A stretch of 64,000 bases of DNA from Nocardia huaxiensis (GCF_013744875.1 NZ_CP059399.1:8246001-8310000); one strand, 5' to 3'. Shown: positions 1-9,264, counted from the first letter of the stretch. The notes: generated from the sequence alone by a model not told the origin. Numbers and translations: made by a program.

Positions 1-192
1 TATCAGACGTCGAAGGAGCAGAAGAGTATTCCGGTGGTGAAGAGCGTGGATGCCGTTCAGATCACCGGGGATACGGCGTTGGCGCAGGCGACCGTGTATA
101 CCGAAGCCGATCCGGGGAAGCAGTCGGCGCGGACGTTCGATCTGCGCAATACCGATGGCGGTTGGAAGGTGTGCGACCCGGCTACCGGGTAG
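1..192 (+). CDS. C-terminal end of a hypothetical protein (cut by window edge)
   Basis: An open frame runs from base 1 to a TAG stop at 190-192; the 5' part lies outside the window. The visible 63 residues end in DGGWKVCDPATG. Endings with a Trp and a late Cys are frequent in small secreted or anchored actinobacterial NTF2-like or DUF4878-type proteins, but the fragment is too short to assign. Codon use is G/C-rich at third positions like its neighbours. A strong hairpin follows 15 bases after the stop, which supports this being a real gene end. Confidence 0.6.
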   Translation, partial: YQTSKEQKSIPVVKSVDAVQITGDTALAQATVYTEADPGKQSARTFDLRNTDGGWKVCDPATG

Positions 193-207
193 CCGGGTAA
201 ACGTTCG

Positions 208-241
208 AATCCCCCCGGGCGATGAACTGTCCGGGGGGATT
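208..241 (+). terminator. Intrinsic terminator-like hairpin
   Basis: A perfect 11-base inverted repeat (AATCCCCCCGG / CCGGGGGGATT) encloses a 12-base loop just after the stop of the partial gene. The right arm is followed by GGTGTG and not by a clear T tract, as is common in high-GC actinobacteria. Confidence 0.75.
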
Positions 242-435
242 GGTGTGTTCGTGGTTACCCCGCGATGAACGTCACATAAATCTGGTCAATGGTCCGACAC
301 GCCGGTAGCATGGCGCGGATTGTCTGGGCCAGCCACGACGGCTTGTCGATGCCATGGCGGCTCTTCGCCGCTTTGCCGTGTCGGCACGGAACTGGCGCGA
401 GCCCACCAGGTTTCGATTGCAGGGAGCTGAACACC

Positions 436-1488
436 ATGCCGGAAACGGCAGAGGCCACGACGGCCACCGCCACCGAACTGGTCGGCAGACACTTCCGTGT
501 CCGTGATCACTACGACGTGGGCCGCGAGAAGATCCGCGAATTCGCGCGCGCCGTGCGCAACAACCATCCGGCCCATCACATCGAGGCCGACGCCATGAAG
601 CTCGGCTACGAGGGCCTCATCGCCTCGCCGACCTTCGCGTCGGTGATCGGCGCGGCCACCACCCGCTCGCTCATCGGCACGGTCCTCACCGAGTACGACG
701 TGTCGCAGACCCTGCACACCGATCAGGTCTTCGAGTTCCTGCGCCCGATCGTGGCCGGGGACCGCCTGGCGGTGGATGTGGTGGTCGAGCAGATTCGCTC
801 GTTCGGCGACAACGACTTCATCACCGTGAAGGTGACGTTGAACGACGTGCTGGGCCTGCCGGTGCTGGTGTCCACCACCACGATCGTGGCCCGCAAGGGT
901 GTCGAGATCGATCCGTCGGCCGTGGAGACGGTGGCGGGCGTGGTCATGCACGGCCACATCTCCGATGCCGGCGAGTCCGCGGTGGCCGACCCCACCGGGC
1001 TCGTGCTGCTGTCGCCGGACGAGGTCACCGAGTTCCTGGCGCCGGCTCCGGCCCGCCCGGTGCACACCGTGCCCACCGCGGCCGGTGTCGCCGCGGGTGA
1101 CGAGCTGCCCGCGGTCACCATGCCGGTCACGCGCGGCGATCTGGTGAACTACGCGGGCGTCTCCGGCGACCCGAACCCCATTCACTTCAGCGATGCGGCG
1201 GCCAAGCTGGTCGGCCTGCCGACGGTGGTCGCGCACGGCATGCTCACCATGGGCCTGACCGCCAGCTACCTCACCTCCTGGCTGGGCGACCCGTCCGCGC
1301 TGAGCAAGTTCAGCGTGCGTTTCTCCGGCTACGTGCCGGTGGAGCCGACCGCGCCGACCATGGTGGAGTTCACCGGCAAGGTGAAGTCCGCGGATGCCGA
1401 GCGGGGCACGGCCACCATCGTGCTGGGCGCCACCTCCGAGGGCAAGAAGCTGTTCGGCCGCGCGGTGGCCGAGGTCCGGCTGTCCTGA
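436..1488 (+). CDS. Fused (3R)-hydroxyacyl-ACP dehydratase, HadA-HadB type
   Basis: A 350-residue double hotdog-fold protein. The N-terminal half (about 1-150) resembles HadA/UPF0336, with the stretch HPAHHIEADA. The C-terminal half (about 220-350) is a MaoC-like HadB domain carrying the hydratase signature SGDPNPIHFSDAAAKLVGLP, with Asp and His expected at the active site. In mycobacteria HadA and HadB are separate subunits of the FAS-II dehydratase that removes water from beta-hydroxyacyl-ACP during meromycolate elongation; fused versions occur in related genera. The start at 436 is chosen because AGGGAGCTGA lies just upstream and the HadA fold begins there; a longer upstream frame lacks such support. 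The gene stands alone and converges on the DUF4185 gene. Confidence 0.85.
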   Translation: MPETAEATTATATELVGRHFRVRDHYDVGREKIREFARAVRNNHPAHHIEADAMKLGYEGLIASPTFASVIGAATTRSLIGTVLTEYDVSQTLHTDQVFEFLRPIVAGDRLAVDVVVEQIRSFGDNDFITVKVTLNDVLGLPVLVSTTTIVARKGVEIDPSAVETVAGVVMHGHISDAGESAVADPTGLVLLSPDEVTEFLAPAPARPVHTVPTAAGVAAGDELPAVTMPVTRGDLVNYAGVSGDPNPIHFSDAAAKLVGLPTVVAHGMLTMGLTASYLTSWLGDPSALSKFSVRFSGYVPVEPTAPTMVEFTGKVKSADAERGTATIVLGATSEGKKLFGRAVAEVRLS

Positions 1489-1513
1489 TCCGGCGAAAAC
1501 CGAAGGCGACGGC

Positions 1514-2971
1514 TCACTCCACGCGCGCGCCCATCAGGTAGACGTTGTAGTCGCTCCAGGTGGACATGGTGAAGTACAGGTCGTTGCCTTCGGACCACGG
1601 ATGGATGAAACCGCCGTAGAGCTCCGGGAATTGGAGAGCGCTGACCGTCGGAGTGCCCGGCGACCAGACTCCCTGCGGCGAATCCGATTCGCGCACAACG
1701 ATGGCCGCCTGCGAGGTGTCGAGATAGCTCATCTGCCAGCGCTTCCGGGCCGCGTCGTAGCGCACGGAGAGCTCACCGGCCGGACCCTCGACCACCGGGG
1801 TGGCGGCGTGATGCCCACCGACGGCGGTCCATTCACCGTCGCTCCAGTACTGGTAGGCGGTGGGATTGAGCACCTGCTCCTTAGGCACCCGTGCGAGCCC
1901 GACCGCCGCCAGCCGCGTGCTCGGCGTGCCGAACATGTACACGTAGTCGCCCTCCGGCACCATGGCGCTCACCTGGAAACTGGTGATCCCGAAGATGTTG
2001 TCCCACTTGGCATGCGGGTCCTTGATCCAGTTCTCGCCGCCGTCGTCGGAATAGGCGATGCCGCCGTAGTTGGTGAAGAAGGTGCCGGGCACGCTGTTCC
2101 AGGTCCGGATGGACATGTAGCTCATGTACTGCCGGTCGCCGAGCGCGAAACCGGAGGTCGGGATCGTGGTGATCTCGACATTGTCCAGCTTCTTGCTGCC
2201 GAGCAATTCGGCTGCGTGGCAACGACTGTCGGTCACCATGCGATCGAAGGTGACGCCGTCGGCGAGATTGCGGTCGCTGCTGAAGGCGAGCAGGTTGGAG
2301 CGCCAGTCGTCGCCGAACCCGCCCGGCGGATGGAAGTTCGCGCCGACCGTGTCGCCGAAGGCGATGGCAACCTCCCCGGGCTTGCTCTCCCAGAAGATGC
2401 CGAGGTCGGTGCCCTGCACCTGCCAGCGCTTGTCGGTGCGGTTGATCGAGTGCGCCCCGGTCAGTTTCGCGATCTCACGCACCTGCGACACCACGGGCGC
2501 GGGCCGGGCCGGGGATTGCGGCGCGGGCTCGGTGATCGGGTTCGCGGGTTCGGGTCCGGGCGGCACCGGTTCCGGATTCGGGTTGGGGAACGCGAAATTG
2601 AACGGTTGCGGTCGCAGGATCAACCGTGGAATCCCCAGCTGTTCGAAGACGCTGGGCGGGGTGGGCGGCCCGTCGGTGAGGTCCGGGCACGGGTTGACGC
2701 ACGGGTCAGCGGGCAGTTCCATCCGCACGCGGTTCGTGCTCACCTTGGCCGGTCCGGGATCGACGGTGACGGCCGGATAGTTGACCGGCACCTCGAGGGT
2801 TTTCGGAACCAGTGATTCGTGGACGGGTTTCGGGTCGGTGAGGCAGGGTCCGGCGCCGGAAACCCCTTTGGCCGGACCGGGATCCGCGACTGCGACCGAT
2901 CCGTCCGAACCTACGAGCACACCTGCTCCGAAGACCGCCACTCCTGCAGCTGCCAGCAGCCGCTTGGCCAT
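1514..2971 (-). CDS. Secreted DUF4185 domain protein
   Basis: A 485-residue protein with an N-terminal signal peptide (MAKRLLAAAGVAVFGAGVLV, then an AVADP cleavage-like site). A proline-rich linker (about 100-160) is followed by a DUF4185 domain (about 165-485) with WQVQGTDLGIFWE and AFGDTVG. DUF4185 resembles beta-propeller glycosidase folds, and actinobacterial members are secreted; some DUF4185 proteins have been linked to glycan degradation, but no catalytic role can be shown from this sequence. It ends 26 bases from the stop of the convergent hadAB gene, and 126 bases separate its start from the EmbR-like gene. Confidence 0.85.
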   Translation of the reverse strand: MAKRLLAAAGVAVFGAGVLVGSDGSVAVADPGPAKGVSGAGPCLTDPKPVHESLVPKTLEVPVNYPAVTVDPGPAKVSTNRVRMELPADPCVNPCPDLTDGPPTPPSVFEQLGIPRLILRPQPFNFAFPNPNPEPVPPGPEPANPITEPAPQSPARPAPVVSQVREIAKLTGAHSINRTDKRWQVQGTDLGIFWESKPGEVAIAFGDTVGANFHPPGGFGDDWRSNLLAFSSDRNLADGVTFDRMVTDSRCHAAELLGSKKLDNVEITTIPTSGFALGDRQYMSYMSIRTWNSVPGTFFTNYGGIAYSDDGGENWIKDPHAKWDNIFGITSFQVSAMVPEGDYVYMFGTPSTRLAAVGLARVPKEQVLNPTAYQYWSDGEWTAVGGHHAATPVVEGPAGELSVRYDAARKRWQMSYLDTSQAAIVVRESDSPQGVWSPGTPTVSALQFPELYGGFIHPWSEGNDLYFTMSTWSDYNVYLMGARVE

Positions 2972-3097
2972 GCATCAACCCTCTCGACAATCGGGCTCAT
3001 CGGACACATCCGGCGCAGACCCTACCCCGGGCGGACGGCAAACCCGCGGCACTCGCCGGTTTTCCACCGAATCGATAACTCGCGCCGGGCGGGTCGG

Positions 3098-4216
3098 TCA
3101 GCGTAGGGCCTGGAAGATCAACAGGGTGGAGCCGATCCGGATGGCGTCGCCGTCGGCGAGCACCGCGCCGCTCTCGATGGGCTCCTCGTTGATGAACACG
3201 CCGTTGGCCGAATGCAGGTCCTTGATGAGCAGCCCGGCCCGGCTGGGCGTGATGTGCGCGTGGTATCGGCTGGCCTTGGGGTCGTCGAGCACCAGGTCGT
3301 TGTCGGTCATGCGGCCGATCTTCATGCCGCCCACGCCGATCGGCACGGTGCGCCCGTCCGGCATCCGCAGCTGCCCGGCGCGCACGGCGCGCGGCATCTC
3401 GGTGACGGTCTCGGTCATGGCCTTGGCAATGCGCTCGACCTCGGCGATCTGCGCGGTCTGCAACGGCTCCTGCCGCAGCACCCGCTGTTCGAGGGCGATC
3501 AGGGCCGGACCCGGATCGATGCCGAGCTGATCGGCGAGCACGGTGCGCACCCGCCGGCAGGCGTCGAGCGCGTCGGCCTGCCGCCCGGATAGATACAGCG
3601 CGGTAATGAGCTGCACCCACAGCGGTTCCCGCAGCGGATGCGCATTGGTCATCGACACCAGTTCGCCGACCACCGAAGACGCCCGCCCGCAAGCGATTTC
3701 GGCGTCGATGCGCGCAGCGGCGACGAGCAGCCGCTCCTCGTCCATGGCGGTGGCGAAGGTTTCGGCGAACGAGAGCCCGGACAGATCGTCCAGCGCGCGC
3801 CCGCTCCATTCGGCGAGCGCTTCGCCGTACAGCCGCGCCGCACCCTCGTGATTACCGATCGCGGCGGCTTCCTGCCCCGATCGGCGAATGGTCTCGAACC
3901 GTCCGAGATCGCAACGCGCGTCGTCGATTTCGAGCCGATACCCGGACGATTCCGTGCGTAGCAGCGCCACCGGATCGACTCCGGCCGTGCGCAGGGTGCG
4001 GCGGATGTTCGACACGAACACCTGCAGGCTCGCCTGATACGAGTCCGGTGGATCGTCGTTCCAGACGATGTCGGCGAGCGCCTGCGAAGACACAGCCCGC
4101 CGCCGATTGACGGTCAGCGCTGCCAGCAGGGCACGCGGCTTCGGGCCACCGACCGGCACAGACCGGCCGGCGACCAGCAATTGCACGGGGCCGAGGACCC
4201 GTACATCGACACTCAT
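3098..4216 (-). CDS. EmbR-like SARP-BTAD-FHA transcription regulator
   Basis: A 372-residue protein with an OmpR-type winged helix (about 1-95, containing VGGPKPRALLAALTVN), a bacterial transcriptional activation domain (about 100-245) and a C-terminal FHA domain (about 285-370) with the phosphothreonine-binding signature GRMTDNDLVLDD, SRYHAHI and SANGVFINE. This is the layout and size of mycobacterial EmbR, which is phosphorylated by PknH and binds it through its FHA domain to control embCAB. The start at 4216 is preferred over 4255 because GAGGTGGCC precedes the ATG and homologous proteins begin near the winged helix. The emb genes are not in this window, so the target is inferred. Other SARP-FHA proteins exist, hence no gene symbol. 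Confidence 0.85.
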   Translation of the reverse strand: MSVDVRVLGPVQLLVAGRSVPVGGPKPRALLAALTVNRRRAVSSQALADIVWNDDPPDSYQASLQVFVSNIRRTLRTAGVDPVALLRTESSGYRLEIDDARCDLGRFETIRRSGQEAAAIGNHEGAARLYGEALAEWSGRALDDLSGLSFAETFATAMDEERLLVAAARIDAEIACGRASSVVGELVSMTNAHPLREPLWVQLITALYLSGRQADALDACRRVRTVLADQLGIDPGPALIALEQRVLRQEPLQTAQIAEVERIAKAMTETVTEMPRAVRAGQLRMPDGRTVPIGVGGMKIGRMTDNDLVLDDPKASRYHAHITPSRAGLLIKDLHSANGVFINEEPIESGAVLADGDAIRIGSTLLIFQALR

Positions 4217-4303
4217 GGCCACCTCGAGGACGCTTGGCGGCGCGCACCACCGCAACTCTCCACACGGGATCCCAGGAAGTTCACAGGTTCCCGGTGTACG
4301 AGC

Positions 4304-5341
4304 TTACTTGGCGCTGATCGAACGGCCCGCCGACTTCAGGTCGTTGCAGGCTTCGAGGACGCGCGCGGCCATGGAGGTCTCGGCCTTCTTCAGGTAGGAG
4401 CGCGGGTCGTAGACCTTCTTGTTGCCGACCTCGCCGTCGATCTTGAGCACGCCGTCGTAGTTGCCGAACATGTGGCCGGCGACCGGGCGGGTGAAGGCGT
4501 ACTGGGTGTCGGTGTCGACGTTCATCTTGACGACGCCGAAGTTCAGCGAGTCCTCGATCTCGGACTTGAGCGAGCCGGAACCGCCGTGGAAGACGAAGTC
4601 GAACGGCTGCGCACCCGCGGCCAGACCCAGCTTGGCGGCCGCGACACGCTGGCCCTCGGCGAGCACCTCGGGCTTGAGGACGACATTGCCCGGCTTGTAG
4701 ACGCCGTGCACGTTGCCGAAGGTGGCGGCGAGCAGGTACTTGCCGTTCTCGCCCGCGCCGAGCGCGTCGATGGTCTTCTCGAAGTCCTCCGGCGAGGTGT
4801 ACAGCTTGTCGTTGATCTCGGCCTCGACGCCGTCCTCTTCACCGCCGACGACGCCGATCTCGACCTCGAGGATGATGTTGGCGGCGTGCGCCTGCTTCAG
4901 CAGTTCCTTCGCGATCTCGAGGTTCTCGTCGATCGGGATGGCGGAGCCGTCCCACATGTGCGACTGGAACAGCGGGTTCTGACCGTTCTTCACGCGCTCG
5001 GCCGAGATGGCCAGCAGCGGGCGCACGAAGGTGTCGAGCTTGTCCTTGGGGCAGTGGTCGGTGTGCAGCGCGATGGTCACGTCGTAGCGCGCGGCAACGA
5101 CATTCGCGAATTCGGCGAGCGCGACCGCGCCGGTGACCATGTCCTTCACACCCAGACCGGAACCGAATTCCGCACCGCCGGTGGAGAACTGAATGATGCC
5201 GTCGCTACCCGCGTCCGCGAAGCCCTTGATGGCCGCGTTGATCGTCTCCGAGGACGTGCAGTTGATCGCGGGAAACGCGAAGTGGTTCTCCTTGGCCCGA
5301 GCAATCATCTCGGCGTAGATCTCCGGAGTCGCGATGGGCAC
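4304..5341 (-). CDS. fba: Class II fructose-bisphosphate aldolase
   Basis: A 345-residue zinc-dependent aldolase that reversibly splits fructose 1,6-bisphosphate into glyceraldehyde 3-phosphate and dihydroxyacetone phosphate. The sequence is almost collinear with mycobacterial Fba: PAINCTSSETINAAIKGFAD, STGGAEFGSG, and the zinc-binding ALHTDHCPKD. Residue Asp in that motif is the usual catalytic acid. A GTG start at 5341 is chosen because GGAGGTC lies five bases upstream and the next residues, PIATPE, match the start of homologues. It is divergent from the first DedA gene, as in M. tuberculosis Rv0363c-Rv0364. Confidence 0.95.
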   Translation of the reverse strand: MPIATPEIYAEMIARAKENHFAFPAINCTSSETINAAIKGFADAGSDGIIQFSTGGAEFGSGLGVKDMVTGAVALAEFANVVAARYDVTIALHTDHCPKDKLDTFVRPLLAISAERVKNGQNPLFQSHMWDGSAIPIDENLEIAKELLKQAHAANIILEVEIGVVGGEEDGVEAEINDKLYTSPEDFEKTIDALGAGENGKYLLAATFGNVHGVYKPGNVVLKPEVLAEGQRVAAAKLGLAAGAQPFDFVFHGGSGSLKSEIEDSLNFGVVKMNVDTDTQYAFTRPVAGHMFGNYDGVLKIDGEVGNKKVYDPRSYLKKAETSMAARVLEACNDLKSAGRSISAK

Positions 5342-5518
5342 AATGACCTCCACGTTGTGTGAACTGCGTACAACAAAATTCTGTCAGGCCACACGATAGG
5401 CCAAACCCGTTTCCGGTCGAAGCAATGCCCTCCAATCCCTGACAAGTCGGTGAGGTGTTCACCAACAACTCTGTGAGGTTCCAATGACGTTGGGTGTGAT
5501 GCGGGCAGGACCGGTACT

Positions 5519-6238
5519 GTGGTGGCCGTGACCTTGCTGGCCGCTACCGACACCGTGACGACCCTGGCGACTCCGCAGTTCTTGGACCCCATGTATCTCC
5601 TGACGGAGTCGTGGCTGAAGAACGCGGTGCTGCCAGCCATTCTGGTCATCGTCTTCATCGAGACCGGTTTGCTGTTCCCACTGCTGCCCGGCGATTCGCT
5701 GCTGTTCACCGGTGGTCTGCTGTCGGCTCAGCACAATCCGCCGGTATCGGTGTGGATCCTGGTGCCGGCGGTCGTGCTGACGGCCTTCGCCGGCGATCAG
5801 TGCGCGTACTGGATCGGCCGCAAGGGTTTCGGGCCCGCGCTGTATCACCGTGAGGACGGGCGTTTCTTCAAGAAGAAGTACGTCACCGAATCGCACGCCT
5901 TCTTCGAGAAGTGGGGTCCGGGCGCGATCATCCTGGCCCGTTTCGTGCCCATCGCGCGCACCTTCGTGCCGGTGCTGGCCGGTGTGTCGGCGATGAGCTA
6001 CCGCAAGTACGTGTCCTTCGACATCGTGGGCGCCATCCTGTGGGGTGGCGGCGTCACCGTGCTGGGCTACTTCCTCGGCAATGTGGCCTTCATTCGCGAC
6101 AATGTCGAGGCCATCTTCCTGCTGATCGTGTTCGTGTCGATCCTGCCGGGCATCATCGCCGTCGCGAAGAACCTGCTGCACCGCGGGACCAAGCCGGAGG
6201 CGGAGCTGGCCGCCACGTCGAACGAGCCGAATCGCTGA
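5519..6238 (+). CDS. DedA family membrane protein
   Basis: A 239-residue integral membrane protein of the DedA/SNARE-associated (VTT) family. It shows the diagnostic ETGLLFPLLPGDSLLFTGG re-entrant region near residue 45-65 and the FVPIARTFVPVLAGVSAMSY segment near 140-160 with conserved Arg. DedA proteins are proposed lipid scramblases or transporters, including for undecaprenyl phosphate in some members. The start is a GTG; in-frame GTG codons further on could also serve. The second DedA gene follows after seven bases, so the pair is an operon. Confidence 0.88.
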   Translation: MVAVTLLAATDTVTTLATPQFLDPMYLLTESWLKNAVLPAILVIVFIETGLLFPLLPGDSLLFTGGLLSAQHNPPVSVWILVPAVVLTAFAGDQCAYWIGRKGFGPALYHREDGRFFKKKYVTESHAFFEKWGPGAIILARFVPIARTFVPVLAGVSAMSYRKYVSFDIVGAILWGGGVTVLGYFLGNVAFIRDNVEAIFLLIVFVSILPGIIAVAKNLLHRGTKPEAELAATSNEPNR

Positions 6239-6245
6239 GTCCCCG

Positions 6246-6947
6246 GTGTCCAGCGCCCCGCTAACTCTCGCCTTCAGCAGCTTCGGGCCGCTCGAGACGG
6301 CCGGTCCGGTGCTCGTCTGGACGGTCGTGCTCACCTTCGTGTTCCTGGAGTGCGCGTTCATCATCGGGCTGTTCCTGCCCGGTGACTCGATGCTGATCAC
6401 CGCCGGTGTGGTGCTGGCCTCGCAGGTCAATGGCGAGGGTCACGTGTGGGCGCTGTCGCTGGGCACCATGATCGCGGCCATTGCCGGTAATCAGGTCGGC
6501 TATGTCGTCGGTGAGCGCACCGGACATCACCTGGTGGCGCGCAAGAACGGCAAATACATCAATACCGCGAATCTGGCGCGGGTGACCGAACTGCTGCAAC
6601 GGCACGGGTTCCTGGCCGTGCTGGTGGCGCGGTGGATTCCGTGGGTGCGGACGCTGTGCCCGCTGGTCGCGGGTGCGGCGGGGATGGATCACCGCAAGTA
6701 CACGATCGCGTCGACCATCGGGGCGATCATCTGGGCGCCGGTGCTGCTGCTGATCGGGTATTACGCGGGCAGTTTCATCGAGGACATGTCGTGGCTGATG
6801 CCGGCGGTGATCGGCACGCTGGTCGTGGGCCTGGTGCTGGGCACGATCATCGGGATTCGGCAGTACCGGCTGGAAATGTCGCGTCCCGCCGAGGATTTCG
6901 ACGTGGAAACCGCAGAGGCGCCGAGCCCGGCGAACCGGCAGGGGTAG
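6246..6947 (+). CDS. DedA family membrane protein, second tandem copy
   Basis: A 233-residue DedA protein with ECAFIIGLFLPGDSMLITAG near residue 35-55 and VARWIPWVRTLCPLVAGAAG near 120-140, the same two re-entrant motifs as its upstream neighbour but clearly diverged. About five hydrophobic segments are visible. It starts on GTG seven bases after the stop of the first copy, so co-translation is likely. Side-by-side divergent DedA copies suggest either hetero-oligomers or different lipid substrates. Confidence 0.87.
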   Translation: MSSAPLTLAFSSFGPLETAGPVLVWTVVLTFVFLECAFIIGLFLPGDSMLITAGVVLASQVNGEGHVWALSLGTMIAAIAGNQVGYVVGERTGHHLVARKNGKYINTANLARVTELLQRHGFLAVLVARWIPWVRTLCPLVAGAAGMDHRKYTIASTIGAIIWAPVLLLIGYYAGSFIEDMSWLMPAVIGTLVVGLVLGTIIGIRQYRLEMSRPAEDFDVETAEAPSPANRQG

Positions 6948-6950
6948 TGC

Positions 6951-6995
6951 TCAGAGCCCGGCGGCAGTGATTTCTAGAGCCCGGCGGCCGTGACG
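6951..6995. repeat. Short direct repeat at the 3' end of the GH76 gene
   Basis: The sequence AGAGCCCGGCGGC occurs twice, 22 bases apart (about 6952-6964 and 6975-6987), each with a stop codon for the minus strand next to it. The second (outer) copy would encode a second TAAGL-stop. It looks like a slip duplication of the last codons of the GH76 gene. Confidence 0.6.
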
Positions 6996-8122
6996 GTGTG
7001 CGCGGCCTCCATGAGTTTCCAGCCCGAAAGCTGAACGGACAGGTCGCGTTCCGGGGTCCGGGAGGCGGTGACCGAACCGCCCGCGGTGAGATGGCCCGCG
7101 CCGGAGATGCCGGGTAATCGGGCGGGTTGCCGCCAATCCGGGCCGAACAGCGGCTCACCCTCGACCTCTAGTCGATGCTCCCAGGCCGCGGTCGCGGAAT
7201 TGCGGACGATGGCGGCGGCCTTGCGCCGCGCCTGCTCGTGCACATCCTCGTCGCCCGGCAGCATGATCGCGGTGAGGGCCAGATAGCGGATGAGAATCCC
7301 GTTGAACAGTCCGCCGTCGCCCCCGCCACCGCCGACGACCACGCCGCCCACCACCATGTGCTCCTCGATGGCGTCGAGCAGCCGCAGTGCGCGTTCGATA
7401 TGCCGGGGCTCACCGGTGTGCACGGCGAGTTCGGTTTCCAGTCCGAGCACCACGCCCTGGCAGTAGCTGTACACCGGCTTCTCGATTTCCCCGCCCGGCA
7501 GATGGATTCCGTCGAAGATCAGGCCGGTTTCCTTGTCGCGCAGGGTGTTGTCGAGCCAGTCGGCGATCTCCTGCGCCCGCGCGTATCGGCCCAGGCGCGC
7601 CATGGCGATGCCGACCGGGCCATTGGCGGGGGCATTGTAGAAATCCGAGCCCTTCCGCCACGGCATGCCGCCACCGGCCTCCGGCGCCCACCCGTTGTAC
7701 AACTCCTTGTCCAGCGCCAGCAGCCCGCCGCGCACCTCCTCGATCCCCTGCGTGCGCTCCGCCCGCTCCAATGAGATTGCGAGCCAGGCCATATCGTCGT
7801 AGTAGCGGTTCGTCCATCCGGTGATGTTCCGCATCCGGATCCCCCGCGCCAGCGCCCCGATCCGCCGCCGCCGCACCGGCGTGGGCGCCCGATTCGCCGC
7901 ATCCACCGCACAATCCACCAGATGCGCCTGCCACCAGTAATGCCAGGACGCGAACCCGCGCTCCCGCTTGGTGGCCGGCCAGCCCACCACCCCCAGCGCC
8001 GTCCCGGGCAGCGCCCACAGCGCCCGCACATGCCGGGACACGATCCCCGACTCCGCCAGATCGGCCCGCTCCGCCCACAGGGCAGCCGTCGGCTCGATAT
8101 TGCGCCCGGTCCGCGAAGTCAT
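6974..8122 (-). CDS. Glycoside hydrolase family 76 protein (alpha-1,6-mannanase-like)
   Basis: A 382-residue protein with the GH76 fold of an (alpha/alpha)6 barrel. It has the YYDDMAWLA motif near residue 107-115; the adjacent Asp pair is the catalytic pair in GH76 endo-alpha-1,6-mannanases. Other matching parts are GWTNRYYDD, FYNAPANGP, and YSYCQGVVLG. No signal peptide is evident, so it may act in the cytoplasm, unlike secreted Bacteroides enzymes. The likely substrates in this lineage would be mannose-containing glycolipids or polysaccharides. Its place next to fba and dedA matches Rv0365c. The glycine run GGGGGDGG near residue 270 is a variable loop. Confidence 0.85.
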   Translation of the reverse strand: MTSRTGRNIEPTAALWAERADLAESGIVSRHVRALWALPGTALGVVGWPATKRERGFASWHYWWQAHLVDCAVDAANRAPTPVRRRRIGALARGIRMRNITGWTNRYYDDMAWLAISLERAERTQGIEEVRGGLLALDKELYNGWAPEAGGGMPWRKGSDFYNAPANGPVGIAMARLGRYARAQEIADWLDNTLRDKETGLIFDGIHLPGGEIEKPVYSYCQGVVLGLETELAVHTGEPRHIERALRLLDAIEEHMVVGGVVVGGGGGDGGLFNGILIRYLALTAIMLPGDEDVHEQARRKAAAIVRNSATAAWEHRLEVEGEPLFGPDWRQPARLPGISGAGHLTAGGSVTASRTPERDLSVQLSGWKLMEAAHTVTAAGL

Positions 8123-8202
8123 AGCCCTTATCGTGCCAGTCCGAATACTCCCCTACGGGCTGATTTGTTACCTCTTCGAGTTCTGCGAGGAAATCGAGGG
8201 TC

Positions 8203-8892
8203 TCACCAGGCTGCGGAGAGGTCGGCGTGCTGGCGGATCCAGGCGTGCATGGCGATGCCCGCGGCGACGCCCGCGTTGATGCTTCGGGTGGAACCGAATT
8301 GGGCGATGGAGACCGTGAGGAGAGCGGCGTCCTTGGCGGCTGCGGTGACGCCGGGGCCCTCCTGGCCGAACAGCAGCAGGCAGTTGCGGGGGAGGTCGGC
8401 GGTTTCCAGGGGGACCGAGCCGGGGACATTGTCGACGGCGACGACGGTGAGGTCGTGGGCTGCCGCGTAGGCGAGCAGGTCGGTGATGTCGGGGTGGTGC
8501 TCGATGTGCTGGTAGCGGTCGGTGACCATGGCGCCGCGGCGATTCCAGCGCTTGCGGCCGACAATGTGGACGGCCGCGGCGGCGAAGGCATTGGCGGTGC
8601 GGACCACGGTGCCGATGTTCGCGTCGTGACCGAAGTTCTCGATGGCCACGTGGAAGGGGTGCCGGCGGCTGTCGATATCGGCGACGATCGCCTCGCGGGT
8701 CCAGTAGCGGTAGGCGTCGACCACATTGCGGCGGTCGCCGTGCTCGAGCAATTGCGGATCGAGCCGGGGATCGTCGGGTGGTTCGGTGCCGAATTCGTCC
8801 CGCCAGGGTCCGACACCGTGCGGATGCTCACCCCATTCGGTGGGTCCGGGGGCGAGCTCGTCGTCGGCGGGGGCGGAATTCACTCGGGTCAT
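8203..8892 (-). CDS. TrmH-family (SpoU) RNA 2'-O-methyltransferase
   Basis: A 229-residue SPOUT methyltransferase. All three SpoU motifs are present: NIGTVVRTANAF (motif 1, about residue 92-103), LLLFGQEGPGV (motif 2, about 172-182), and FGSTRSINAGVAAGIAMH (motif 3, about 196-213), which forms the S-adenosylmethionine-binding knot. The family methylates the ribose 2'-OH of tRNA or 23S rRNA; the exact target cannot be read from sequence. An acidic N-terminal tail of about 45 residues precedes the fold. It matches Rv0380c in position. The DUF4190 gene starts upstream on the same strand, leaving 27 bases. Confidence 0.9.
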   Translation of the reverse strand: MTRVNSAPADDELAPGPTEWGEHPHGVGPWRDEFGTEPPDDPRLDPQLLEHGDRRNVVDAYRYWTREAIVADIDSRRHPFHVAIENFGHDANIGTVVRTANAFAAAAVHIVGRKRWNRRGAMVTDRYQHIEHHPDITDLLAYAAAHDLTVVAVDNVPGSVPLETADLPRNCLLLFGQEGPGVTAAAKDAALLTVSIAQFGSTRSINAGVAAGIAMHAWIRQHADLSAAW

Positions 8893-8919
8893 CGTAGTGG
8901 CGATGTGGAACGCACCCGA

Positions 8920-9264
8920 TCAGTAGCTGCTGCTGCTCTCGAAGCCGCCGAGAATCCCGATCCCCAGAATGACGACGAGGAACAGCACACCCGCGGCGAG
9001 CAGGCAGGAGGAGATGATGCCGCAGATCAATCCGGCCTGCACCATGCCCTCCCCGCCGATCGCGCCGTGCGATTCCGCGATCTCCCGCCGCGCCCTGGTG
9101 CCCATGGTCCAGGCGACCGGCCCCAGCACGATCGGGAGAACGCAGATGAAACTGCCGACAATGCTGATGATGCCCAGCACCATGATGGTGACGGCCTGTG
9201 GATGGTCCGGCGGCCGCACCGGGTAGACCGGATAGCCGGGATAGCCTTGGGGTGGGTAGCTCAC
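8920..9264 (-). CDS. DUF4190-type small membrane protein
   Basis: A 114-residue protein with a Tyr/Pro-rich cytosolic N-terminus (YPPQGYPGYPVYPV) and two hydrophobic segments: AVTIMVLGIISIVGSFICVL near residue 24-43 and ISSCLLAAGVLFLVVILGIG near 84-103. This is the layout of the DUF4190 family, common in actinobacteria and of unknown function. A GTG start at 9264 is chosen because it begins the Tyr/Pro segment typical of the family; an upstream frame to 9339 has no similar character. It precedes the TrmH gene and may share its transcript. Confidence 0.7.
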   Translation of the reverse strand: MSYPPQGYPGYPVYPVRPPDHPQAVTIMVLGIISIVGSFICVLPIVLGPVAWTMGTRARREIAESHGAIGGEGMVQAGLICGIISSCLLAAGVLFLVVILGIGILGGFESSSSY

